From positions 930,001 to 994,000 of the forward strand of contig AP017605.1 in the NCBI GenBank assembly GCA_002356515.1: DNA of 64,000 nucleotides, given 5' to 3'. Below the pieces are notes generated by a model. That model worked only from the letters and a program-made list of their open reading frames with translations, was not told the origin of the DNA and did no database searches. Origin of the DNA: Mesorhizobium loti. Lineage in GTDB: Bacteria > Pseudomonadota > Alphaproteobacteria > Rhizobiales > Rhizobiaceae. Below, one piece after another: positions 8,235 through 20,089 of the stretch; position 1 is the stretch's first letter, and every line of letters starts with the position of its first letter. The position numbers were made by a program, and so were the translations under genes.

Positions 8235-8719
8235 CCTCTCCGATAGACCGCATAGCGCAGAGCGACGAAGCGGACATACTGGCGCTCAACAACGAGCATG
8301 CAGCGGAACTGTCCTGGCTCGAAGCCGACCGGCTGTCTTTCTTGCTTGGCGAAGCATTCTACGCGCGCCGCATCGGCGATCTCGAAGCCTTCATCATGAC
8401 CTTCGACCAGGAGGCCAACTACGACAGCCCGAATTTCCTCTGGTTTTGCGAACGCTACGAACGCTTCATCTATGTCGACCGCGTTGTCGTGGCGGCTCAC
8501 GCAAGGGGCCGTGGCCATGCGCGCCGGCTCTATCAGGACCTGTTCGAGCATGCCGAGCGCGCCGGCCACACGCTGGTCACCTGCGAGGTCAACGCCGATC
8601 CGCCCAACCCCGCCTCGGATGCCTTCCACGCCGCACTGGGCTTCACTGAGGTCGGCGACGCGGTGATCCACGGCGGCAAGAAAGCGGTGCGTTATTACGT
8701 CAAGCAGATCGTCGGTTGA
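8231..8719 (+). CDS. GNAT-family N-acetyltransferase
   Basis: The ATG at 8231 overlaps the cutC stop (ATGA). The 162-residue protein has a GNAT core: [20 protein letters not shown] matches the acetyl-CoA pyrophosphate-binding motif (RGxGxA), followed by [15 protein letters not shown] near the C-terminus. It transfers an acyl group to an amine of unknown identity. Coupling to cutC is conserved-looking, but the functional link is unclear. Confidence 0.85.
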   Translation: MTSPIDRIAQSDEADILALNNEHAAELSWLEADRLSFLLGEAFYARRIGDLEAFIMTFDQEANYDSPNFLWFCERYERFIYVDRVVVAAHARGRGHARRLYQDLFEHAERAGHTLVTCEVNADPPNPASDAFHAALGFTEVGDAVIHGGKKAVRYYVKQIVG

Positions 8720-8780
8720 TTGCTGGCCACATAAAGAAGACGCCTCTAATATAAGCGTTCCGCCAAATGGAGGAACCGCG

Positions 8781-9278
8781 ATGCCAAGCAACGTCTTCCG
8801 CTTCGACGAAAGCTGGGAAATTCCCGAGGGCACGCCTCGACAAGTGTGGGATGTGCTCTCCGATGCCGAATTGCTGCCGCTGTGGTGGGGTGATGTCTAC
8901 AAGGAAGTGGTGCCGATCGACGGCAAGGGCAAGCGATCGGTCGGCTCACGGGCAAGGGCACGGGCGCGCGGCGCCCTGCCCTATGAACTGAACTTCATCA
9001 TCGAGGCCGCCGAACTCGAGCCTGGCCGGCTGGTCGTGGTCAAAACCTTTGGCGACTTCGACGGGCTGTGGCGGGCCGAACTGTCGCCGTCGGGCACCGG
9101 CACCCGCGTCCAGCTGACCTGGCAGGTCACGGTCGAGCGGCCGATCCTCAAATTCCTCGCACCGCTGCTGCGACCGGCCTTCGCCTGGAACCATCGCTGG
9201 ACAACGCCGCGCGGCGAAGCCGGCCTGCGGCGTTATCTCAGGCTCGCAACAACAGTGTCTCGGCGCGATGAGGCATGA
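8781..9278 (+). CDS. SRPBCC / polyketide cyclase-like protein
   Basis: A 165-residue protein of the START/Bet v1-like helix-grip fold. It starts with [21 protein letters not shown], continues with [15 protein letters not shown], and has the alternating strands and long C-terminal helix expected. Such proteins bind hydrophobic ligands. The ligand is unknown. It ends two bases before the convergent acyltransferase gene. Confidence 0.75.
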   Translation: MPSNVFRFDESWEIPEGTPRQVWDVLSDAELLPLWWGDVYKEVVPIDGKGKRSVGSRARARARGALPYELNFIIEAAELEPGRLVVVKTFGDFDGLWRAELSPSGTGTRVQLTWQVTVERPILKFLAPLLRPAFAWNHRWTTPRGEAGLRRYLRLATTVSRRDEA

Positions 9279-9279
9279 A

Positions 9280-10302
9280 TCACCAGTTGCGGTTCAACCA
9301 TTCACGCGCCGGCCGCTCAATGAGGCAGTAGCTGCAGAGCGCGCAGGCAAACACCGCGGCCAGCATCGGCCATGGGTTTCTGCCTTGCTCGTAGACGAAT
9401 TTGTAGAAAGGCTGCTGCCACAGATAGAGCGAGTATGACCACAGACCCAACGTCGCCATTGGCCAGGACGACAGCAAACTGGAAAAAATCGGCGTGCTGA
9501 AATCGAGCGCATTGACGGCGAGCGCCAGCAGCGGCACCGCCAGGAGATAGTGGATCGGCGTCGGCACCGGGTCGATGAACAGCAGAACCGCGCCAGCCGC
9601 CGCTGCCAGGGCGACATAGGGCCCCTTCAACACCGCCGGCAGCCGGCCTTCGGCCTTGAGCAGGCAGATCGAGGCCGACAGCAGGATCGAGGCGATGTGC
9701 ACGTCGGTGCGCCAGTAAGTGGCCTCGTAGTCCAGCTTGAACACCCAGTACGAAATCGCGCCATTGGCCATGGCAAGCAAGGCCAGCACCAGCAGCAGCG
9801 GAATGACGCGGTTACGGCTGGAGACGAGCGCGCTGATCAACGCCAGGATGATGTAGGCATGCTCCTCGACGCAGAGCGACCAGATATGGTCCAGCGCCCC
9901 GGCGCGAGTGACGAGAATTCCGGCGTAGTTGTAGGTGAATGTCAGTGCCGTCAGTGCCGCCTTCCATTTGAAGGCGATGAACGTGCCGGAGAGCGCGACC
10001 ATGGCAATGACGACGAACACCAGAAGCGCCGGATAGATGCGCGAGAAGCGGCGTTTGAAAAACTTCTTCAGCGGGTAGCGTTCGATGAACAGGATTTCGG
10101 CCATCAGCCGGCCGCTGAGCACAAAGAAGAATTCAACGCCGAGCACGCCGAGATTGATTCCGGGAACCGGGAAAAAATGGCCGATCAGCACCAGGGCGAT
10201 CGACAGGCCGCGCCAACCATCGAGATAGGCCAGTCTTGTCCGGGCCGATCTGTCGACGACGGATCGTGACGGAACCATCTGGGTTGCGGAAATTTCGGAC
10301 AT
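9280..10302 (-). CDS. Acyltransferase family 3 membrane protein
   Basis: A 340-residue integral membrane protein with roughly ten hydrophobic segments. The N-terminal YLDGWRGLSIALVLIGHFFP matches the conserved start of acyltransferase-3 proteins, with the catalytic-type His in the first membrane segment. FFFVLSGRLMAEILF and a C-terminal CLIERPAREWL also fit. Such enzymes O-acylate surface sugars such as exopolysaccharide or O-antigen. The acceptor here is not known. Confidence 0.85.
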   Translation of the reverse strand: MSEISATQMVPSRSVVDRSARTRLAYLDGWRGLSIALVLIGHFFPVPGINLGVLGVEFFFVLSGRLMAEILFIERYPLKKFFKRRFSRIYPALLVFVVIAMVALSGTFIAFKWKAALTALTFTYNYAGILVTRAGALDHIWSLCVEEHAYIILALISALVSSRNRVIPLLLVLALLAMANGAISYWVFKLDYEATYWRTDVHIASILLSASICLLKAEGRLPAVLKGPYVALAAAAGAVLLFIDPVPTPIHYLLAVPLLALAVNALDFSTPIFSSLLSSWPMATLGLWSYSLYLWQQPFYKFVYEQGRNPWPMLAAVFACALCSYCLIERPAREWLNRNW

Positions 10303-10527
10303 GCCGATCCCTTCGCATTGGCATGCGAAGGGGCACGGCGGTACCTATCCGAACCCGGCTCGCATTCCCGCCCCAACCCATACTGCAGTGCAATATAAGT
10401 TTGTGCAAGTGCGAGATTGCCGCCGACGCAGTTTCCCGGCGAGCACGGACCGGAATTGCTTCAAGCAAAGGGATCGCGCGCTACGCTGATTCTATAGGGA
10501 GCTGGGCGGCTACAGGCGGCCATGGAC

Positions 10528-10556
10528 GAAAAAGGGGCCGTGACGGCCCCTTTCCT
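10528..10556 (-). terminator. Intrinsic terminator downstream of coxM
   Basis: A perfect stem ggggccg/cggcccc with a TGA loop is flanked by an A-run on the plus strand, giving a U-run after the hairpin for minus-strand transcription. It lies about 25 bp past the coxM stop and would end the coxSLM transcript. Confidence 0.75.
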
Positions 10557-10578
10557 TATCCACAACCGCCAACGCGCG

Positions 10579-11376
10579 TCAGGCGTTGGCTGCCGCCACG
10601 GCGCGCTTGGCCATGACCGCGATCAGGTTGGCGCGGTAGTCGGCGGAAGCGTGGATGTCGCTCATCAGGTTCTTCGCCGGCACTTTCACGCCATTGAGCG
10701 AGGCAGCGTCGAAACTCTTGGCAAGCGCCGCCTCGATCTCCTTCGAACGGAAGACACCATCATCGCCGGCGCCGGTGACAGCAACGCTGACGCCGTCCTT
10801 GCCCTTGGCCACGAACACGCCGACGATCGCGTAGCGCGAGGCCGGATTGCGGAATTTTTCGTACGCAGCCTTTGCCGGAGCCGTGAAGCTGACCGCCGTG
10901 ATGATCTCGCCATCCTTCAATGCCGTTTCGAACAGCCCTTTGAAGAATTTGTCAGCTGATATTTCGCGCTTGTTGGTGACGATGGTGGCGCCCAGTGCCA
11001 AAAGTGCCGCGGGATAGTCCGCCGCCGGATCGTTGTTGGCGATCGAGCCGCCGATCGTGCCCTTGTGGCGCACCGCCGGATCACCGATCAGCGACGCCAG
11101 ATGGGCAAGCGCCGGGCAGGCCTTCCGCAGCTTCTCATCGTTGGAGACGTCGAAATGGGTGGTGGCGGCGCCGATGGTGACCGTCTTTCCCGACACCTTG
11201 ATGCCCTGCATTTCCTTGATGCGCGACAGATCGACGAGATCGGAAGGGGCCGCAAGCCTCGTCTTCATGGCGGGGATGAGCGTCATGCCGCCGGAGAGCA
11301 GCTTGGCGTCGCCGCTCTTCACGAGTTTGGCGGCGTCAGCGACCGAGGCGGCACGATGATAGTTGACCGAGTACAT
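10579..11376 (-). CDS. coxM: CO dehydrogenase-type medium subunit (FAD-binding)
   Basis: This 265-residue subunit binds FAD and passes electrons from the molybdenum/iron-sulfur subunits to an acceptor. FAD-binding segments are [18 protein letters not shown] near residue 25 and [17 protein letters not shown] near residue 105. It is the last gene of a coxS-coxL-coxM operon, 12 bp after coxL. The substrate may not be CO: form II sets act on varied aldehydes or heterocycles. Confidence 0.87.
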   Translation of the reverse strand: MYSVNYHRAASVADAAKLVKSGDAKLLSGGMTLIPAMKTRLAAPSDLVDLSRIKEMQGIKVSGKTVTIGAATTHFDVSNDEKLRKACPALAHLASLIGDPAVRHKGTIGGSIANNDPAADYPAALLALGATIVTNKREISADKFFKGLFETALKDGEIITAVSFTAPAKAAYEKFRNPASRYAIVGVFVAKGKDGVSVAVTGAGDDGVFRSKEIEAALAKSFDAASLNGVKVPAKNLMSDIHASADYRANLIAVMAKRAVAAANA

Positions 11377-11388
11377 GGTTGTTCCTCC

Positions 11389-13740
<2,352 letters not shown>

Positions 13741-13756
13741 AAGAAATTCCTCCCGA

Positions 13757-13844
13757 GATTGTAGGGGAGTAGGTGAGTAGGGCAGTACAGCAGGGAAAAT
13801 TGGTTCCGGTTCCCTACTGCCTTACTGCCTTACTGCCCTACTGC
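13757..13844. repeat. Inverted and direct short repeats between coxS and coxL
   Basis: Four contiguous 8-base units (cctactgc, cttactgc, cttactgc, cctactgc) occupy 13813-13844. The stretch at 13757-13795 (gtaggggagtaggtgagtag...) is roughly their reverse complement, so the transcript can fold into a long imperfect hairpin. It lies inside the cox operon, directly after coxS, and could set subunit expression ratio. Confidence 0.65.
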
Positions 13845-13849
13845 TTCGC

Positions 13850-14353
13850 TCACGCAGCTTGTTTCGCCTTGGCCTTGGCAGTCCCCTTCGCCATCGTCTT
13901 CGATGCCGCGAGGATCGCCTTGACGATGTTGTGGTAACCGGTGCAGCGGCAGATATTGCCTTCCAGCTCGGCCCGCACCGTCGCCTCGTCGAGGCCTTCG
14001 GGATGGCGGGCGATCATGTCGGTTGCCGTCATGATCATGCCTGGCGTGCAGAAGCCGCATTGCAGGCCGTGATGTTCCTTGAAGGCTGCCTGCACGGGAT
14101 GCAGGTCGGCGCCGTTGGCGAGACCCTCGATGGTCACGACTGTCGACCCTGAGGCCTGGACAGCAAGCATCGAGCAGGACTTGACCGCCTTGCCGTCGAC
14201 ATGGACGACGCAGGCCCCGCATTGCGAGGTGTCGCAACCGACATGCGTGCCGGTCAAGCCGAGATTCTCGCGCAGGAAGTGAACCAGCAGCGTTCGATCC
14301 TCGGCGGTCCCGCTGACCCGCCTCCCATTCACCATCAACGAAACGTCCGACAT
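13850..14353 (-). CDS. coxS: CO dehydrogenase-type small subunit (2Fe-2S)
   Basis: The ATG at 14353 is preceded by AGGGAGG; the longer frame to 14644 is an artefact. The 167-residue protein has an N-terminal plant-type ferredoxin cluster site ([20 protein letters not shown] then SC) and a C-terminal all-helical cluster site (CGFCTPG and CRCTG). It carries electrons from the molybdenum site to the FAD subunit. The C-terminal Lys/Ala-rich tail is an extension of unknown role. First gene of coxSLM. Confidence 0.9.
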   Translation of the reverse strand: MSDVSLMVNGRRVSGTAEDRTLLVHFLRENLGLTGTHVGCDTSQCGACVVHVDGKAVKSCSMLAVQASGSTVVTIEGLANGADLHPVQAAFKEHHGLQCGFCTPGMIMTATDMIARHPEGLDEATVRAELEGNICRCTGYHNIVKAILAASKTMAKGTAKAKAKQAA

Positions 14354-14664
14354 GAATCCTCCCTGGGTATCAACCTTGGTCATCACGCTGCCGACGCGCC
14401 GCTGGCACTTCGGCCATGCGTTATTCGTACACCGCACAACGCGCAAAAAACAGCGCGACGGAAAAGCCGGATCATTGTACTTTCGGTCATGACAGGGCCA
14501 AAGGTGCAGTCCCCTCGCCCCATTGCCAAAACGCCGATTGAAAGCAACAATATCCTTCGACGCCCGCGCGCCAGAAGCCTTGCAAAAACAGCGCACAAAA
14601 ACAGCGTCGGAGGAAACGCGGGAGAACGCCGCTGACCAGTTCACGGACGCGCTACGCCTGCGGC

Positions 14665-15801
14665 TTGTCGGCGCTCACCACGGACGAGCCCGACCCGGAT
14701 GTTTTCGCACGCGCGGTGGCCAGCGAGGCCGCCGCAATCAATGCCGGCTTTGCCCTCGTGTTCTTTTCCCAGAGCCTTGTCGAGGCCGGCGCCCTGTCGC
14801 GGGCACTCTCAGCCTACGCGCCGGGGCTGCACCATGCCGGCTGCTCCACCGCCGGCGAGATTACGCCGCAGGGGCTCGAGGAAGGCCATATGCTGGCGAT
14901 GCTGCTCCCCTCGGCCGCCTTTACCGCGGTCAGCGCCATGGTCGACAATTTGTCCTCGTCGGGCATGGACAGGATCACCGGCGAGGTCGAGGCCTTGCGA
15001 CGCAGGCTGCGCGTCCGGGTGGGCGGCGAGCAGGCCACGAACACCTTCGCGCTCTGCTTCATTGACGGGCTATCCTATGCTGAAGAAGCGGTCAGCTCGG
15101 CCATCCACTGGGGTCTTGACGACATACCATTGCTCGGCGGCTCGGCCGGCGACGATCTGAAATTCGAGACGACGCGCCTGATCTCGAACGGCAGGGTCAC
15201 CTCGGACAGCGCCATCATCGTGCTGATCGCCACGGAAATTCCGTTCCACGTCTTCAAGACCGACAATTTCGTTCCGACCGACGAAAAGCTGGTGGTAACG
15301 GCGTCCGATGCCGATCACCGCATCGTGCGCGAGTTCAACGCCACCAATGCGGCGGAGGAATATGCCGCCTCCGTCGGCATCGTTCCGCAGACCCTGACGC
15401 CGTTGAGCTTCGCCTCGCACCCGGTGGTGGTGAAGGTGGGCGGCGAATATTACTGCCGCTCGATCCAGAGAATGCATGCCGACGGCTCGCTGTCGTTCTT
15501 CTGCGCCATCGACGATGGCGTCGTGCTGTCGATCGCCCAGCCAAAGGACATGGTGGAATCGACACGCGCCGCCCTGCGCGAGGTCGAGGAGCGCCTCGGG
15601 GGCATCGACCTGATCCTCGGCTTCGACTGCGTGCTGCGCCGGCTCGATGCGCGCAACCGGCAGGTCTTTCGTGACATTTCGGAACTCTACCGGGTCAACA
15701 ATGTCGTCGGCTTCGGCACTTATGGCGAACAGTACCGGTCGATGCATTTGAACCAGACCTTCACCGGCATTGCCTTTGGCGAACGGCAAGCGGCGGAATA
15801 G
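14665..15801 (+). CDS. FIST-domain sensory protein (NosP-like)
   Basis: A 378-residue protein with FIST_N (about residues 25-215, [26 protein letters not shown]) and FIST_C (about 220-370, [13 protein letters not shown]) domains. FIST proteins sense small molecules; the Pseudomonas NosP member binds haem and nitric oxide and controls the kinase NahK encoded beside it. The next gene here is such a kinase. The start is unclear: TTG at 14665 is the first usual codon, but a CTG at 14632 lies about 9 bases after GGGAG and would add 11 residues. Confidence 0.83.
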   Translation: MSALTTDEPDPDVFARAVASEAAAINAGFALVFFSQSLVEAGALSRALSAYAPGLHHAGCSTAGEITPQGLEEGHMLAMLLPSAAFTAVSAMVDNLSSSGMDRITGEVEALRRRLRVRVGGEQATNTFALCFIDGLSYAEEAVSSAIHWGLDDIPLLGGSAGDDLKFETTRLISNGRVTSDSAIIVLIATEIPFHVFKTDNFVPTDEKLVVTASDADHRIVREFNATNAAEEYAASVGIVPQTLTPLSFASHPVVVKVGGEYYCRSIQRMHADGSLSFFCAIDDGVVLSIAQPKDMVESTRAALREVEERLGGIDLILGFDCVLRRLDARNRQVFRDISELYRVNNVVGFGTYGEQYRSMHLNQTFTGIAFGERQAAE

Positions 15802-15820
15802 GGGGCCGCGGAACAACAAG

Positions 15821-17161
15821 ATGCCGCTCAAGGACATAAACGACCTCGAAAAGCTGAAGAAGATCAACGCCGCCCTTGTCAGCCGCGTCGAGCGGTCGAT
15901 GGACCAGCAAGGCAATGCCTTCTCGCTGTTCCAGACCGCGATCTCGCTGGAAAACCGCGTGCGCACGCGCACCGACGAGCTGCACTCAACGCTGCGGCGG
16001 CTGGAGCAGTCGAACATCGATCTCATCGCCGCCAAGGAAAATGCCGAGCTGGCGAACCTCTCCAAGACAAGGTTTCTGGCGGCCGCCAGCCATGACGTGC
16101 TGCAGCCGCTGAACGCGGCCCACCTCTCCGTTTCGGCGCTCGCCGAGGTGCAGACCAGCGACGAAGGCAGGAAGCTGGTGCGCCAGGTCGAGCGCTCGCT
16201 GGAAACGATGGAGGACCTGCTGCGCACGCTGCTCGACATTTCCAAGCTCGACGCCGGCGTGGTGCAGCCCGATATCAGCGACGTCAGCCTGGAGGCGCTG
16301 TTTTCGTCGCTGCGCTCGGATTTCCAGCCGGTCGCGGAAATCAAGGGGTTGTCGCTGAAATTCCGGCCGGTCAATGCCGTGGTCCGCTCCGATCGCACGC
16401 TGCTGCGCCGCATCCTGCAGAACATCCTGTCCAACGCGCTGGGCTATACACGCTCGGGTGGCGTGCTTGTCGGCACCAGGCACCGCGGCGACACCATCCG
16501 CATCGATGTCGCCGATACCGGCTGCGGCATTCCCGAGGACCAGCGCGAGGCGGTGTTCGAGGAATTTCACCGCGGCACTCCGTCGTCCAATGCGGAGTCG
16601 GACGGCGGCGGTCTTGGGCTCGGGCTTGCCATCGTGCGGCGCATGGCCGGCGCGCTCGGCCACCCCGTGACCTTCTCATCGAAGGTCGGGCGCGGCACGA
16701 TCTTCCATATCGATGTGCCCGTCGGCATCGGCGCGCCCGCCGACGCCATCGCCAGCGCCACCAGCCTGGAACGGTCGCGGGGCTATGGCCTGTTCGGCAC
16801 CAAGGTGCTGCTGGTCGAAAACGACATTGAGGTGCTGGAGGCAATGACCTTCCTGCTCGAGCGCTGGCAATGCCTGGTGCGGTCCGCGACCTCGACCGAC
16901 GACGCGCTGGACCTGCTCGGCGACACCGACTGGGTCCCCGACATCGTCATTGCCGACCAGCATCTCGACGGCGGCGATCTCGGCACCGCGACCATATCGG
17001 AAGTCCGCGACTATCTCGGCCGCGCCGTTCCGGCGCTGATCGTCACCGCCGACAGTTCCGAGGCCGTCGCCAAGGCAGCCCGCGCCGGCGGCATCGAACT
17101 GATGCGCAAACCACTGAAGCCGGCGCAACTGCGCGCGCTGCTGGCGCATTTGTTGGCTTAG
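15821..17161 (+). CDS. Hybrid sensor histidine kinase (NahK-like)
   Basis: The ATG at 15821 lies 20 bp after the FIST gene. The 446-residue product has an N-terminal coiled coil (to about residue 80), a phospho-acceptor box AAASHDVLQPLNA with His91, an ATPase domain (N-box ILQNILSNALGYT, G-boxes DTGCGIPEDQ and GGGLGLGLAIV), and a C-terminal receiver domain with Asp379 in IADQHLDGG. The SHDxxQPL form of the H-box is shared with NahK/ErcS-type kinases. It has no membrane segment, so input probably comes from the FIST partner. Confidence 0.9.
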   Translation: MPLKDINDLEKLKKINAALVSRVERSMDQQGNAFSLFQTAISLENRVRTRTDELHSTLRRLEQSNIDLIAAKENAELANLSKTRFLAAASHDVLQPLNAAHLSVSALAEVQTSDEGRKLVRQVERSLETMEDLLRTLLDISKLDAGVVQPDISDVSLEALFSSLRSDFQPVAEIKGLSLKFRPVNAVVRSDRTLLRRILQNILSNALGYTRSGGVLVGTRHRGDTIRIDVADTGCGIPEDQREAVFEEFHRGTPSSNAESDGGGLGLGLAIVRRMAGALGHPVTFSSKVGRGTIFHIDVPVGIGAPADAIASATSLERSRGYGLFGTKVLLVENDIEVLEAMTFLLERWQCLVRSATSTDDALDLLGDTDWVPDIVIADQHLDGGDLGTATISEVRDYLGRAVPALIVTADSSEAVAKAARAGGIELMRKPLKPAQLRALLAHLLA

Positions 17162-17167
17162 TGTTTC

Positions 17168-17226
17168 CTCCTCCCCGTCACTATACGGGGAGAAGGTGGT
17201 GGCAGCTGGATGAGGGGCGGCGCCGA
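17168..17226. repeat. Rhizobial intergenic repeat with hairpin
   Basis: The block ctccccgt...acggggag (stem 17171-17192) followed by gaaggtggtggcagctggatgaggggcggc resembles a dispersed repeat found between many rhizobial genes. It directly follows the kinase stop and could act as a transcript-ending or stabilising hairpin. The AT-rich immunity gene begins just beyond it. Confidence 0.6.
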
Positions 17227-17308
17227 CGTTCGCGATCTTCGTGGCGGGAAAAGAAATTAGTGCACTGTCGCCGTAATTCAACTGGGCGGCGAATAGGGGA
17301 AATTATAC

Positions 17309-17773
17309 TTGAGAAAACTACCTTATAAAGAAGGCACCTTATTTGCCATTCCGTTGAGATCTGGTGGCTATGGGCTTGGCTTGGTAGCCCGTATGGCCCG
17401 AATGGGAAAGATTATTCTAGCATATCTATTTGGACCAATGCGTCTGGAATTGCCAAACGCGGATGAATTAAATGACATAAGTCCAGATAACGCGGTCAGG
17501 TGCTTACGGTGTGGCGATCTCGGTTTAATTAATGGAAGTTGGCCAATTATTGGTCAAATGAAGAGCTGGGAAGAAGACAAATGGCCTATGCCAAACTTCG
17601 TTCACAAAGAAAGCCTTTCTGATCGAATTCTTATTCGAAAATACTCAAATTCTGATCCCTCGAAGCTGGAGGGTCAAGCCAGCGTAGCTTCAGCGGGCGA
17701 TTTGGATCAGGACGGTTTACACGGATATGAAATCGTCGAATTGCTTCTGACCGAGCAGCTGAAACCCCATTGA
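17309..17773 (+). CDS. Orphan Imm26-family immunity protein
   Basis: A 154-residue protein starting at TTG with AGGGGA upstream. The N-terminal pattern KEGTLFAIPLRSGGYGLGLV followed by GKIILAYLFGP matches the Imm26 immunity family, whose members neutralise polymorphic toxins. No toxin gene is adjacent. The stretch is strikingly AT-rich compared with both neighbours and splits a kinase from its probable response regulator, which points to transfer from elsewhere. The family call is by recognition of the N-terminal motif and should be tested by profile search. Confidence 0.65.
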   Translation: MRKLPYKEGTLFAIPLRSGGYGLGLVARMARMGKIILAYLFGPMRLELPNADELNDISPDNAVRCLRCGDLGLINGSWPIIGQMKSWEEDKWPMPNFVHKESLSDRILIRKYSNSDPSKLEGQASVASAGDLDQDGLHGYEIVELLLTEQLKPH

Positions 17774-17829
17774 TCAAGGAACCACGGTAACGATGTGAAT
17801 TACGTTGACGGAGCGCCCTTTACACTAAC

Positions 17830-18513
17830 TCAAAACCCAGCCTGATCCCTGAACAGCTCCGCATTGTCCAGCTTCGAAACCTCGATCACCGCCTGCGTGC
17901 GGCTGTACACATTGAGCTTGCGCAATATCTCCGAGACATGCGCCTTCACTGTGGTCTCCCCCACCTGCAGCTCGTAGGCGATCTGCTTGTTGAGCAGGCC
18001 CTGGCGCAGCATTTGCAGCACGCGCAGTTGCTGCGGCGTCAGCTTGGACAGGCGCTGGACCATGTCGGCGCGGTCGATGCTGTCGGCGTCGGCCGGCTGG
18101 CCCTCATAGGTTTCCGGCACATAGATCGCGCCGTCCATCACCGAGCGGATGGCGGCGGCCAGATCGCTCTTGCGCGCCGATTTCGGGATGAAGCCGGCGG
18201 CGCCATAGGACAAGGCCTCGGAAATGATCCTGGGCTCCTCATAGCCCGACACGATCACCACCGGCAGGCGCGGATAGCGGGTCCGGAGCTGCAGCAGCCC
18301 TTCGAAGCCGTGCACGTCGGGCATTGAGAGATCGAGCAGCGCAAGGTCGAAAGGCTTGGCGTCGGCCAGCAGATCGAGCGCCTCGGCGATCGAGCGCGCC
18401 TCGACCGTGTCGACCTCCGGATAAGCCATCTGCACGGCGCTGTGCAGCGCCTCGCGAAACAGCGGATGGTCGTCGATGATCAGGAACCGGGCGCGATCGT
18501 TGGATGCTGTCAT
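17830..18513 (-). CDS. NarL/FixJ-type response regulator
   Basis: A 227-residue two-domain regulator. The receiver domain has acidic residues Asp14/Asp15, phospho-acceptor Asp61 (LALLDLSMPDVHG) and a Lys in GFIPKSARKSD. The C-terminal LuxR-type HTH spans about 155-220 (LTPQQLRVLQMLRQGLLNKQIAYELQVGETTVKAHVSEIL). It is convergent with the kinase gene and is its likely partner, separated only by the foreign-looking immunity gene. Confidence 0.9.
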   Translation of the reverse strand: MTASNDRARFLIIDDHPLFREALHSAVQMAYPEVDTVEARSIAEALDLLADAKPFDLALLDLSMPDVHGFEGLLQLRTRYPRLPVVIVSGYEEPRIISEALSYGAAGFIPKSARKSDLAAAIRSVMDGAIYVPETYEGQPADADSIDRADMVQRLSKLTPQQLRVLQMLRQGLLNKQIAYELQVGETTVKAHVSEILRKLNVYSRTQAVIEVSKLDNAELFRDQAGF

Positions 18514-18738
18514 GTGGCTCGTTCCGGTTTACCGGCCACACCATAGCCCCGCGACCATGGCCGGATTATTGGCAAATAGTCTATCGCCGGTGATACGCCG
18601 CTGCAAAAGTGATGGGAACCCTGAATTCCTTATACAGCCCCGGCAAAGCCCGTGCTTTAAGAAAAGCGACGCCTTGCCCGGTCCCCAAAATCGGTCGAAG
18701 GTGCCGCCGGCAACCCGATATCCAACACAGAGACCACC

Positions 18739-19434
18739 ATGACCGCCTTCATCCTCCCCGTGCCGCCAACGCCTTCCGTCGCCATCGACGGGTCGGCCGA
18801 GCGCTTTGCCGTGCGGCGCATTTTCTGCGTCGGCCGCAACTATGCGGCGCACGCGCGCGAGTTCGGTAATGATGAGCGCGATCCGCCCTTCTTCTTCACC
18901 AAGCCGGCCGACGCGGTGGTCGATTCCGGCACCGACATCCCCTATCCGCCGCTGACGGCCAATCTGCACCACGAAATCGAACTGGTGGCGGCGATCGGCA
19001 AGCCGGGCTTCCGCATTGCGCGCGAGCGGGCGCTGGAGCATGTCTGGGGTTATGGCGTCGGCATCGACCTCACCCGCCGCGATCTCCAGGACGAGGCCAA
19101 GAAGGCGGCGCGACCCTGGGACTGGTCGAAGGCGTTCGATCGTTCCGCCCCTTGCGGCCCGCTGGTGCCCGCACAAACGACCGGCCACCCGACGAAAGGG
19201 CGCATCTGGCTCGCCGTCAACGGCAAGGTCCGGCAGGAGGCCGATCTCACCGAATTGATCTGGCCAATCGCCGACATTGTCTCGATCTGCAGCGAGGGCG
19301 TAGAATTGCAGGCCGGCGACCTGATCTTCACCGGCACGCCGGCCGGTGTCGGCGCGGTCAAGCCGGGTGAGACGATGACCGGCGGCGTCGACGGCATCGG
19401 CACGATCGAAGTGACCATTGGCCAGCCGAAGTGA
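18739..19434 (+). CDS. Fumarylacetoacetate hydrolase-family protein (fumarylpyruvate hydrolase-like)
   Basis: A 231-residue FAH-fold hydrolase. Metal ligands lie in HHEIELVAAIGKPG, and the family motif RIFCVGRNYAAHAREFG is near residue 30. GDLIFTGTPAGVGAVKPGE is near the C-terminus. Such enzymes cleave acylpyruvates at the end of gentisate or homogentisate breakdown. It is four bases upstream of a maleylacetoacetate/maleylpyruvate isomerase, supporting a shared ring-cleavage pathway, although no dioxygenase is present here. Confidence 0.87.
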   Translation: MTAFILPVPPTPSVAIDGSAERFAVRRIFCVGRNYAAHAREFGNDERDPPFFFTKPADAVVDSGTDIPYPPLTANLHHEIELVAAIGKPGFRIARERALEHVWGYGVGIDLTRRDLQDEAKKAARPWDWSKAFDRSAPCGPLVPAQTTGHPTKGRIWLAVNGKVRQEADLTELIWPIADIVSICSEGVELQAGDLIFTGTPAGVGAVKPGETMTGGVDGIGTIEVTIGQPK

Positions 19435-19438
19435 GCGC

Positions 19439-20089
19439 ATGAGCGAACTCATCCTGCACAATTACTATCGCTCCTCCACCTCCTATCGGGCGCGGATCGC
19501 GCTGGAGATGAAGGGGCTGAGCTATGATTACGTCCCGCATCATCTGCGCCATGGCGAGCATCTGGAACCGGCCTATCTAGCGGTCAATCCGCAAGGGCTG
19601 GTGCCGGCCTTGGTGCTCGACGACGGCACGCTTTTGACGCAGTCGCTGGCCATCATCGAATATCTCGACGAGATTCAGCCCGCGCCGCCGCTGCTGCCGA
19701 CGGACGCCCTTGGCCGGGCGCGCGTGAGAATGCTGGCGCAGATGATCGCCTGCGACATCCACCCAGTGAACAATCTGCGCGTGCTGACCTCGCTGCGAAC
19801 TTTGTTCGGCGCCGGCGACCAGGACATCACCAACTGGTTCCGCCACTGGGTGAACGAAGGCTTTCAGCCGCTTGAGAAGATCCTGGCTTCCTCGCCTCAG
19901 ACGGGAACATTCTGCCATGGCGAGGCGCCGGGGCTCGCGGATATCTGCCTGGCGGCGCAGATCGCCAGCAACGCCCGCTTCGGCGTCGACCTGACGCCCT
20001 ATCCGACGATCGCCCGCATCAACGCCGCCTGCATGGCGCTGCCGGCCTTCCAGAAAGCCGCGCCGCAGAACCAGATCGATGCCGAGTAG
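19439..20089 (+). CDS. maiA: Maleylacetoacetate (maleylpyruvate) isomerase
   Basis: A 216-residue zeta-class glutathione transferase. The N-terminal LHNYYRSSTSYRARIALEMK contains the glutathione-activating SS.SYR motif. The thioredoxin-like domain is followed by a helical domain with DIHPVNNLRVL. It converts the maleyl product of ring cleavage to the fumaryl isomer used by the hydrolase encoded just upstream. Its stop overlaps the next gene by 11 bases. Confidence 0.88.
   Translation: MSELILHNYYRSSTSYRARIALEMKGLSYDYVPHHLRHGEHLEPAYLAVNPQGLVPALVLDDGTLLTQSLAIIEYLDEIQPAPPLLPTDALGRARVRMLAQMIACDIHPVNNLRVLTSLRTLFGAGDQDITNWFRHWVNEGFQPLEKILASSPQTGTFCHGEAPGLADICLAAQIASNARFGVDLTPYPTIARINAACMALPAFQKAAPQNQIDAE

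Noticed and set aside
13813..13844. CRISPR-like array
   Set aside because: Repeat units are only eight bases with no spacers between them, and no cas genes are present anywhere in the window.
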